From Leucaena leucocephala (Eukaryota; Streptophyta; Magnoliopsida; Fabales; Fabaceae): DNA of 64,000 nucleotides. The notes under the pieces were generated by a model. It worked only from the letters and a program-made list of their open reading frames with translations, was not told the origin of the DNA and made no database searches. The stretch spans positions 15,623,750 to 15,687,749 of the forward strand of contig CM073551.1 of NCBI GenBank assembly GCA_037074615.1, in the 5' to 3' direction. Shown here in pieces: positions 35,149 to 46,116 of this stretch (within the stretch, counting starts at the first letter, position 1; each line of letters begins with the position of its first letter). A program made the translations under genes and the position numbers.

Positions 35149-37799
35149 TGTTAGATTATATGTTTTAATGATGCCAAAGTTGTTAAATATATGCCAAGTT
35201 TATTTTAAAAATACTAAAAGATGTTTTAGTTTGATGATGCCAAGATTGTCTATGCCAAGTTTGATTGATGGTATTTTGATAGATATTGTATTTGATAAAT
35301 GATGATTTGAAGATTGATTGTCAATATTATTTGATAATATTTTGGAAATTAGTTTTGTTAGAATCCATGTTTTGATTATGCCAAACTAAGTAGGTTTTTT
35401 TTTAAGTTGTTTGAATTTAGTTGAAAAATGCTTTTACTAATTTAATCGCGCTGGAATTTGATTAATGCAAGTGTTTCTGTTCAAATTTCTCTCATAATCG
35501 ACTGTATAATTGATTAATGTTGATTAATCGAACATCTAGCCAATTAATGAGTGTCCATTAATCGATTGATCATTCGATTAATGTTGTGACTTGTGTCTCT
35601 ATGCTCTGTGAGTCAAATTGAGACAATTAATCGATTAGTTAATAGATTAATGTAAATTAATCCATTAAATGTTAGATTAATTTGTTCAGACTTGTGTCTA
35701 TTGAGTTAATTAATTGATTAATGTAAATTAATCCATTAACTGTTAGATCAATTTGTTAAATTAATTCATTAACTGTTAGATTAATTTGTTCAGACTTGTG
35801 TCTCTTGAGTCAATTAATCGATTAGTGTAAATTAATCCATTAACTGTTAGATTAATTTGTTCAGACTTATGTCTCTTGAGTTAATTAATTGATTAGTTAA
35901 TAGATTAATATATATTAATGGATTAACGATTAATGTCATGAAGTTGCTCTCTGGAATTGAAAAGATAAGTCAATTAATCAATTGGTTAATCGATTAATTC
36001 TAATTAATCGATTATCTATTTGATTAATCTATTCAGAATTGATTTTCCTTTAGACAAAGCAAACTCTATTAATCGATTAATCTAAGTTAATGCATTAACT
36101 GTTTGATTAATTTGTTCAGAATCAGTTTGTGAAAATCAAATGTGAATCCATTAATAGATTGGTTAATCTATTAATTTACATTAATGGATTAATTGTTTGA
36201 TTAATATTTTCTGAAAAGCTTTCGGCATCAATTCTTCCAGAGACATTAATCGACTAAGGATTCGATTAATGAACATTAATTGATTGATAGTTTGATTAAT
36301 GTGTTTTGAAAATCTTTCTATGTCAATTCCTCTAGAGACATTAATCTACTAAGAATTCGATTAATTTATATTAATAAATTAGTTATTCGATTAACTTCAT
36401 ATATTTCAATGATACTTCTCCATTTTCACTGAAATTACTTGCTACTGTCTCTCAACTACATATGTTTGATTCAAACCTAAAAGATGCTTTTGTTTCTCAT
36501 CATTCTTCCTTATAAATCTTTTGAGAAACTTATCTTATCAATTTATATTGAATATGATTGAACACTCTGATCAATGTGATGCTCTATTTTCTATTTTCTA
36601 TATTAATTGAAATATTGATTGAATTAATGATGATTAATCGATTAATACAGTATATTTTTTAGAAAGCCATCTGAACTTCATTAGACTTGATCTTTATAAT
36701 ACGAGTTGATTATTAGTTGTTCATACACTTAATCAATGTTTAAACTCTTGACAACCTTTTGAGATTGAGTATGTTCAAAAAATGCTATAGTTTGAAATGA
36801 TGAAGACTACGTCAACAAAAACTTGCTTCATCCAACAAAGCACTAAATGCCCACCTACCTACCATCGACGCCTTCACCCTAACATTTACAATGATTACAA
36901 AGTCTGAGTCTAACAGCTACCAAATGAATTTTACTAGAACTTTTTTTAATTGTGTCAAACTTCATTTAATCTATCTAAAGACATTATTAGAATAAGATTA
37001 GACAAAAATTAAAGCTAACGGACTCTCAACGATAAAAAGGCACTTTATGTCAGAAGCTTCAATTGCTAGTTCCAATAGTCATATTCTCAATGGAAGAAGA
37101 AAAGGTCAAAGAAGAAAAAGATTATGCTCAACAATCAAAAGCTTAACTTCATATATAAACAGAAGAGCATTCAAAATTAAGACGAGAGATACGAGCTATG
37201 AATGCATCATCAAAATGCTAAAACATCATTAGACTGAAAAAGCCTCTAACTCTCTATTCTTTATTATGTGCAATCATTATATCTTGAGAGAGAAAAATAT
37301 CATGTACTACAATGTATCATTTACTCTATCTGAGAGAGCTTTATATTTCATCATCCTTATCCAAATCTGAGAGCAAGCCTTAGAATTAGGGATTCAAGGT
37401 GGGATTTGCTCTTATCTTTGTAAAAGGGAGTGTTGCCACTAGAGAGTGGTGTTAGCTCAAGATTGAGGAGGTTCTCAATTAGCCATTAAAGTTGAGGTTG
37501 TAAAGGCTACCAAGAGCCTGCTATAATCTTAGGGAGATAGTGGATTATAAATCTCAGTGAGGAGCTATAGACTGGATGTAGGTCAAGGAAGGACCAAACA
37601 AGGATAATTACTCCATGTGATTTTGCTCTTCCTTAACTCTTTATATTTCTAGCAACTCATTTTAATTATCTGATCAAAGTTTTCAATCCTACCTATTTCA
37701 CTTATCATATTGCAAAAGAATTTCAAAAGAGTTTTGACAAAGTGTTAAAACCTCGCAAACACTCAATTCACCCCTTAGGTAATCCAACCTATTCTAACA
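35149..37799 (+). mobile_element. Copia LTR A (Sirevirus-like)
   Basis: It starts TGTTAGATTATATG after a polypurine tract and ends ATTCTAACA right before TTTGGTATCAGAG, 2651 bp. It is thus bounded by a polypurine tract on the left and a primer-binding site on the right. The interval 35450-36650 is packed with TTAATCGATTAAT-like palindromes. The 3' part (GGACTGGATGTAGGTCAAG, then a TTCACCCC.TTAGGT motif) resembles the end of the second copia LTR (57480-57718). Confidence 0.8.
35450..36660. repeat. TTAATCGATTAA palindrome array
   Basis: More than a dozen perfect or near-perfect copies of the ATTAATCGATTAAT palindrome and half-copies (GATTAAT, ATTAATC) fill about 1.2 kb of the LTR, many as close inverted pairs. 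Decayed variants (TTAATTGATTAAT, TTAATCCATTAA) are interspersed. Confidence 0.85.
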
Positions 37800-37801
37800 T
37801 T

Positions 37802-37813
37802 TGGTATCAGAGA
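37802..37813 (+). promoter_or_regulatory. Copia primer-binding site
   Basis: TGGTATCAGAGA follows the LTR end after a two-base spacer; one base differs from the initiator-tRNA complement TGGTATCAGAGC. Confidence 0.85.
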
Positions 37814-38714
37814 AAATTACTTGTTTAAAGGATCTAAAGATCTCAAGTGTAAAGATCATGGCTAGATTTGATTGTTAAATACTTTCTGAGGGTTTTGATA
37901 TTACCATTCCTCCTATTTTTGAAAAGTTTGAGTTTTTATATTAGAAATGTCGAATAACCATATTTTTAAAAATTCTTGATTATAATATGGGGAAATCCTT
38001 TCAAATGACATTGATTTCAAACAAGAAAGGATTGGACTGATTATGAAAAGAAAATATTTTCTTTGAATATTAGAGCTTTAAAACTTATTCAATGTGCCTT
38101 AAATGAAAATGATTATCAAAAAATAAATTTTTGCTCTAATACCAAAGAAATTTTTCATACACTTGAATCTGCCTATTCCTCTTACCTTTGTGTTGATGTT
38201 AAAAGTACTGACAGTTCAAGTAATTCAAGCCAGTAAGTATCAATTAGCTATACTCCTACATATTATTGGATTACAGACACAGGCCATTATATTTCTAAAA
38301 TAGGAGGTAACTAAGTTGAAGAATCAAGTTGCACTTACCCCTTTTGGTCTCACTAACCCAACTCGTCTATCAATCTCTACCTCTATACCTACCTACAATA
38401 TACCTCCCCCACAAGGTTCCATGTTTAGGTCTTGAGGACCTCATTTTTTATTGATGTGGGAGAGATTAATTGAAATAGTACTAGTGAGACTGTTAGTTGT
38501 TTATTTTTTTGTTTTTACTTTTGTTTTGTAAACATTTGATTTTAATATGTTACAATTACATTACATTAAAAATAATGAAATCTTTGTTCACTTCAGTGTT
38601 ATTTGCCTCTGTACCTTGCTCATTGATTACCTGTCAGTATCTGATTTTAAATTGCAAATCAATATTTTTCAAAGTCTCTCAATTAAGTTTTGATATCATC
38701 AAAAAGGGAAGAAA
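37814..38714 (+). pseudogene. Deleted copia internal region: gag and protease scraps
   Basis: Only about 0.9 kb lies between the primer-binding site and the next polypurine tract. 37918-38230 is a copia gag core near-identical to 21594-21900 (IRALKLIQCALNEND-like, with frameshifts). Around 38240-38300 the frame YYWITDTGHYIS resembles the copia protease active site (D-S/T-G). No RT or integrase is left. The end carries ATCAAAAAGGGAAGAAA before the LTR at 38715. Confidence 0.7.
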
Positions 38715-39629
38715 TGTTAGACACCAATATTCTGATGATGATAATTAATTACAAAAATATTTCAAAATAAAGTTCAAACTAATAAAAAGTATTTATCGAT
38801 GAGGTAGTTATTCGATAAATGAGAGATCTTTTGAAAATCTGATTTTTGAAACGGATTTATCGATGACCTATTCAATAAGTTTTCTTATCAATAAAGACTT
38901 CAATAAATCAATCAAATTTGGTTTGTGAAAATTATATGTCCTTGGTCTTAAAACTGAAATTATTTGAAGCTTTATTCGAGAAGTGAATTTATCGAATAAG
39001 CCTTCGATAAGTTTTGTAAAGACTCAATTTTGTGAAAAGAAATAATCGATCAAGAGATTTATCAATAAAGACTTCGATCAATGAAACTATATTTTCAAAG
39101 AACACCTTCTGATTTCAAAGACTCATTTATCAAAGGAAATAACTCTTCAATAAATAAAGAAGAGTTTTAGAATTTTTAAAAGCACTAATAGATAATCTTC
39201 CATATATTTTGCTATTTGATTTTGATAAAATATTATCTTATTTGTTTAACATGATAATCAGATAATGGAAAGGTTTAAAGGTTTAAAAATCTTATCATTG
39301 AAAATGTTTTTAAGGTTGTCCAAATCACGAGGTCTCTGTTTCTGATTAATTATCTTTACAAGTAATCTAATTGATTTCTTCTCAATTTGATCTTTGGAAT
39401 CTCAAGTTACAAATTTAAAAGATTAATTGGAAGAAAGAAAAGATAAGATGTTTCAAATTCAAATCACTAGAGTTTCAATTTGATAAATGTTTTGATGATA
39501 ATTTGATTGTTTGAGACATTGATTGAAGATGATTCATTGCTCTTAATGTTATTAATTTGTTTGAATCATCTCTCTATAATTGAGAAAGATTATTCATGAA
39601 AGATTCAAAGTGAAATTCATTATGCTCTT

Positions 39630-42600
39630 TGAAACATCCTTACTTTTGTATGTCTTAGGGACCATTTGGTAGCATTTAGAACCACTTTCAAGGTCATTGA
39701 AGTCCAATTCCCCAATCTGGAGTTTTACTCTTATCGAGTACTGTTCACTTGAAAATTCCAGATGAGTGACCTGACTTCGAAAAATCATAACTAATTCTAA
39801 AAAAATTTAAATGAAGTGGTTCCAATTGATAAATGAAGCTAACTCAATTATCTTTCAGGGAAAAATAACTCGTTGATCATTAATTGACCAAGTCAACGTC
39901 AGTCAACGTGTCAACTTTACTGTTCATCCCACGTTTTTCTCCCTGAATCCAGCATTCTGGTCCCAACTTTGATAATTTATATCTCCTTGTGTAGACATCC
40001 AAATGAGTCATACTATATATCAAATAGAAGCTTGGTATGTATAATATTTACCTTAAAAATATCATACATTTATTCATTCATTTACTATTTTTAATTACGG
40101 GTCAAACATCCTCATGTCCCCACGGATTACTGTTCATAGTGTTAATTTTCAGCAACCAACATTACATACATAGGCATACATCCATCATATATCAGTCAAA
40201 CATGCCAAACAACAATTATTATTAATTAATAAGTTGTTTTACATCCGGTCATGTACATAAATTCTCATATCTCTATTACATCTTTTCCTGCCTGAAATCC
40301 GGCAGCATAACCGCTACGCTTCATCTTCAGAAAGTAACTGATCTTGTACCGATTCGGTAATTCCCGTGAGAACTACCATTCTACGTAAGTACCCAGGAAA
40401 GACTGGATGAACCGGCTAGGTCCACTCACTTCCATCCTCCTTAGACAGTATCTACGTACACAGTACGTATCAGCTCCTTTCTCTACTATTGCCATCTTGT
40501 CATAATTTTGGCAGCATAACGGCGTCTCTTAAAATTCCCAGAATTCATTTTGACATAACCTCCCCTGTAATGGTTGACTTATTGGGATGAGATTCGGGGG
40601 AATCTCAGTAGCAACAATCATAACAATATATGTAATGCAGAGTGACAGTGCTTGCTTGTAATTGTGTACAGATAAGTATGCTGCGTGCTTCCATGCTTAA
40701 TAACATATGATCATAGCATTATAGCAGAGCTTCAGACATAACATATAAGACAAAAATCCAACCAAACAATAGTACAACAAATCACAAAGCCATTACATAA
40801 AAGCTAGGATTAGTTACTACCTCAAAGGCTCAGCAGAGCTCTACTATCTCTATTCTGCTTCCAGCTCCGCCAGAACTTCCTTTCTTTCTTTCTTCCTCTC
40901 ACTTTCTCTCTCTAGCACCTCCTCCTCTCTCTAAAAGCCTCTTGGCCGTGCAGCACATGAATGAAAGGGGGTATTTATAACCTCCTCCAATGGCAATCCC
41001 GTAATTTCCATGAACTCTGATCCTGCGGTCCTGGTTTTTCCTGGATTTTCCTATTTTCTTAATTCCTCCTTTACTGAATCATGCATGACATCATCAGGAC
41101 ACCTCAGCATGCCACCTCAGCGTCACATTTATCACATGTCTGAAATCCTGGGACACCTCAGCAGCTGACTCACCGGTCCAGAGTCCTGCCTCGTAATACG
41201 TGTCCTCAACCTTTTTCTTCTGCCTTTAAGATTGCGCCATGTGGCACCTGGAAGGGACCTTTCACGCCTTCCAATGATATCCAGATAAATCTAGGACTTT
41301 ATCCGATCACCTCCTCGGTTATCGTGCCGACCGAGTAACTTTACTTTATTGAAACAGCATTAAAATAGTATTTTAATGCCACTTTTTCCCACATACTTCA
41401 TGGGCTACGTTTTTGGGCTCTGGGAATGTTGTCTTGGATCCTGATCAAGCTCAAGTACTCTGATGGCTCGATTCCCAAGAAACATCCCTTGTCAAATTAC
41501 CAAAATGCCCTTGGGTGCCCTTTCTTGTATTATTTTAACCCTAAGGGTAAAATCGTCATTTTACACCCTTCTGTACTCTGTCAGGGCATATATTGACTCT
41601 AAGTAACTTTATCTGTATATACCTTGGCTTCTGGGCCTGTGCAGAATGACCAAAATGCCCTCCATTCATCTGTTACTCTTTAGTATAACACAAGGGCATT
41701 TTCGTAATTTCGTACTTTTCCGGGGACTCTGCCGGACACTGGCCCACCTATCAGTCCAAGTGTCTCATTGGGCCTCTGTTGGCACCATTATTGGGCCTTT
41801 CTGGGTCCAATACCGTCATGGCACGCATTACGAGGAATCTTCCCCCGTTAATAATTATTGAATATTTTATCTATTATTCACCGTTTATACACATATCCGG
41901 ACACCGGCTCCTTCTGTCCGATACACTGGCCTGCGGTGTTCAGGCATCCCTGTGAGTCATATCAGTCATCTGACCGAGGTTATCCGAACTCATTCAGTCC
42001 CTTTTTAAATACCGATAAATCTCCCTATCGGATACCCGGAGGCCTCACACTCCGTCTGGATTTTCTAATTTGCGAATAACTTTTTCTACAGGCCTCCTAT
42101 CAGTATTCTGTCAGTTTTCCGACATCCGTCCCATAAGGACGTATGATCCTGTATTTTCTCACCTAGATCTGAATTCTAGGATATCAGTATGAATTTTTAT
42201 AACTTTTGGACGATCAGTCCATTTCTGGCTATCTGGAGTCTTCAAAAATTCCTGTAGTAAGCCAGATTACCGAGCGTCACTTGCTCTCTCTACCGGTGAA
42301 ATCTGGGACTGAAATGCTTTCGGACAGTCCAAACCACTTCCGGCCTGACTTTCTTTAATTACAATTTAGCCCCAGGGGCATTATTGTCTTTTCATAATTT
42401 ACCAGAGTATTCTCTGACCCTGGTCAACTATCCAGATACCCCTTCTTGACTGTCTAACCTTAGCCAAATGACCAAAATACCCTTTACCCATTCTTCAGTT
42501 GTTCTTTAACATAAGGGCATTTTCGTCATTTTACACATTTTTCCCGGACACCAGCCCCTCTTACCACTGAACTGATATTATGGGCCTAGGCCTTCCCTGG

Positions 42601-43080
42601 TGTCACTACGAGCCTTAGACAATACTGTATGGCCTCTGGCCATAGTTCGATCATCTCTATTCAGACTGCTCTTCCTTTACCGATTATAACTGTAATTTCC
42701 CATCTTCGAGAATTTTTACAGAAAAATCGGGACCTCAAATCAAAATTCTGTGTTGCGTCATTCAATCCGGAATCCTTTTCTCTATCTCCTGGTATTTTCA
42801 GATATTTTATCCGGACCGGGCTATTTTGGCCTGAAAGTACGCTCCCGCGCACACTTTTCAAAAATGACCATTTTACCCCTGGTCACGTTTCTAATTCTTT
42901 CATATACATAGAGACCTCATATGCACATTTCACAATTCAGTGAAATGATCAGCATAATTTTCTCTATTTTCTGACAAAATATGGTACTCATCGGCTACAA
43001 GCCCGATCTTTCCCATAATTACGATTATGCCCTTGAATTCTCCTTCTGGCATCTCTAGGCCTAAAAATTGGGGTGTTACA
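39630..43080 (-). mobile_element. Chimeric solo LTR, reverse, TSD CTCTT
   Basis: The plus strand starts TGAAACATCC and ends GGGGTGTTACA, flanked by CTCTT at 39625-39629 and 43081-43085. It is 3451 bp, longer than its relatives. From 39630 to about 42371 it follows the LTR of the gag-only element; from there to 43080 it follows the start of the 46117 LTR. The junction is at a shared CCCC. Hairpin GAGATTC/GAATCTC near 40590. Confidence 0.92.
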
Positions 43081-43639
43081 CTCTTATCTATAAAACTATT
43101 CAATCAGACCTCTTGTCGATGAGATCTTCAATAAGAAAGCCTAAACTGTATTACATCTATATATATATATCTTATTGATAGTCCTAAGTTTGATGAGCTT
43201 ATGAATTACTTTGACTTGATTAAATGATTAATATTCATGGATTAATAGCCCACTTATTTGCTGAATGATTATATGCTCATGACTTGTTCTGGTGTAATAA
43301 ATCATTTTTAGTCGAGCTTATGATACTCTTGTGGGTTGCTCTGATGTGCTAACATGCTTAATTCTTAATGATCTCATCAAGCTTATAATCTTATATCTTA
43401 TAGAATTGCTCTAATGTGTTAAATGATATTCTTGATCTGATTTGATGAATGATCTTATGAGCTATGATTTCCAAATGTATTACATGCTAATTTGAGAAAA
43501 GATCTTAATATTTGAAAAGAATTGAAAGAATATTCTTCAGCATTTATCGATAAGCTATTCAAAGAGTTCATTTATCGAATAACCCTTCGATAAATGATGT
43601 ATTTTGAAATATATAGATAAATATGCACGGCTGGAAAAA

Positions 43640-44120
43640 AGCATTTCTACACCGGTTGAAAATGGCATTCAACATTGCACATACAACCCATGTAGAAACG
43701 GACCGTGTAAAAAGTGAGACATTTTACACCGGTCATAAGACCGGTGTAGAATGTATACTTTTTTACACAGGTCTAAATTTTACAGCAGTTCACATTTACA
43801 TCCGGTATATTATTTTTAACATCTACACCGGTTGAGTATTGGGACGGGGTAGATTATTCAAATGTTAACACCGGTTGAATATTGGGACGGTGTGTAGAAT
43901 GTATACTTTTTTACACCGGTCTACATTTTAAAGCGGTTCGCATTTACATCCGGTGTATTATTTTTTAACATCTACACCGGTTGAATATTGGGACGGTGTA
44001 GATTATTCAAATGTTAACACCGGTTGTATATACGTCCGATGTAGATGTTATTAAATTTATATTATGATATATGTTCTTTCTACACCGGCAGGTATATACC
44101 TCCGATGTAGATGTTATTAA
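43640..44120. repeat. Left subterminal repeats of the CACTA element
   Basis: At least ten ACACCGGT or ACCGGTGT words and relatives (ACATCCGGTGT, TACGTCCGATGTAG) occur in both orientations. Within it a unit of about 158 bp is duplicated in tandem (CTTTTTTACAC(C/A)GGTCT at 43758 and 43916). Such repeats bind the TnpA-type protein in En/Spm elements. Confidence 0.85.
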
Positions 44121-46116
44121 GTTTATATTTAATACTGTTCATTGGCCTGAAGCTTCATAAATAAACTGCCCAAATATAATATAGGACTCAATCATCGATC
44201 ATCATCAGTTCAAGATACCAGAGACATATATAATTCAATTGCTCATTATATTATTCATTTAATAAAATTCAATACAAAAATGATACAATTTGAACAGAAA
44301 AGTAGAAAAAGGTATTAAGTGAAAGACAAATACTATAGAGAAGGAAGGAATTGAACAAAAAACTTTGCCCACCGATTACGCAGGTCCTCAATATCTTGGT
44401 CAGGAAATAGATCAGGTTGATCAAACATCTGAAATATGAAATCAAAATCAAAGAAATTAACGCATTACTAATATAGATTAGATTGATAATTAAGAAATAT
44501 GAAATATTAAAAATACAATTTTACCTCCTCAGCTAGGTCAATCCTATTTGCCAAGATAATATTGACCATGTGTCTGACTATGTAGAAGCCGCACAATTTG
44601 CTTTCTCTCGGTTGCCTTCGACTCTGTAATGTTAACAAGATAAAAATTATTTCTCATCATCAAAATGGGGAACCTAGCTAACACCTAATATATACTTTTA
44701 TTACCTTCAGTGTGATCCATTCAGGGTCCCTCATCAAATTAGCGTGCTTAAGGCCCCTTGCAATTGCGAACGTCCTCATAGCCCTATGACCAAAGTTAAT
44801 AAGTTAGTAACCCATTTATCACAAAGATCATTGTGTATAGAAGAGAACTCACGTGTTCATGATCTTCCTGACATCAACCGAGGGCTTGTAATAGAGGGAA
44901 TATAAGAAGAAAACTTTATAGCTATGCTTACATAGGATGGCAAGTTGCCAATGATTGCTGTAGAAATTAGTTAAAAGAGAATAAGTATTATAATTAAGCA
45001 AATACAAAACTAGTATATATGAAATAAAATGAAATATTATTATTCTTACTCCTGCATATATGGTACGAAGAAACAATCAATATCGGTTTCACCGAGCCTC
45101 CTTGAAATGTATGCAAGCCTCAAAGATTGAGAGGTCCCTTTAGCATAAATCTGAAGTGGGCATAGGAATCCAAACTTTTTTTGTTTGCCCTTTGAGGAAA
45201 CCAACTCAGCTTGCATGTACCTACAGGCAATGCATACACGACATTAGTTGTAAGACTTAAAATTTGTTATTACATATATTTACATTTAAATTATACTTAC
45301 ATAAAAACACTTGGATGCAGCCGGAGGTCAGTTCTTCCTTGGGAGTGATCAGAGATTTGACGTCCGCATGGTCCAGAAAGGCCGGTGCCCCCATGTCGCC
45401 CACAGCTGAATCCATAGGCAACGCGTCCACATGGAACATTTTGTCATATGCCAATAGGATCACACGTTGCATGGCATTCAAAGTGGGAGGGGTGGGAAGT
45501 TGGCTGGGGGATGAGGCGATGTGATCCAAAACAAGATGCTTTGGCCACAATATGAAAGTCCCTTTTGCTTGGCTCACTGTCTTCACCTCATCAGTGGGAA
45601 TTGGGACAAGAGCATCTCTAATTAGCACGTCTTCAACTGTCTCCCTTATTGATCGTCCTGAATTTTGATGTGGTGAACAGTTGCCCCTAGTCTATGGATG
45701 GAGCCACGTGCCACTAAGCGTCTAAGAGGATCCTCCACATATAGATCACAATCTTCTGCATCCTCTAACAGCGGCAAGCAACAGCTCTCCTTAGTGCTTG
45801 GACTGGCTGCATTTGAGGGAGGGAGGGGATCGGTTGGCTCTTGATGCCTTGATGTCATCATGGACAATATTTCTTCCTTCATCTTTGCGAACCCCTCTTG
45901 TAATCGCGCCTCAATTGAAGCTTCTGCTTGTGCCCTATACTCTATCCAAGCCTCTTTCTTAGCCTCTGCCCTTATGATGGAGAGCAAGGATTCCAACTCT
46001 GCCCTCGGCACCACATGTGGGGAACTTCTTTGAGATGATCCAAAGTAATCTCTTATACCCACACCTCTTCCAACTCCCCTGACACGGCCCCCATGTTCTT
46101 GTTTGCTAGTGGCAAC

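Noticed and set aside
37047..37232. 61-codon frame within copia LTR A
   Set aside because: Basic, low-complexity, no homology pattern, in an LTR.
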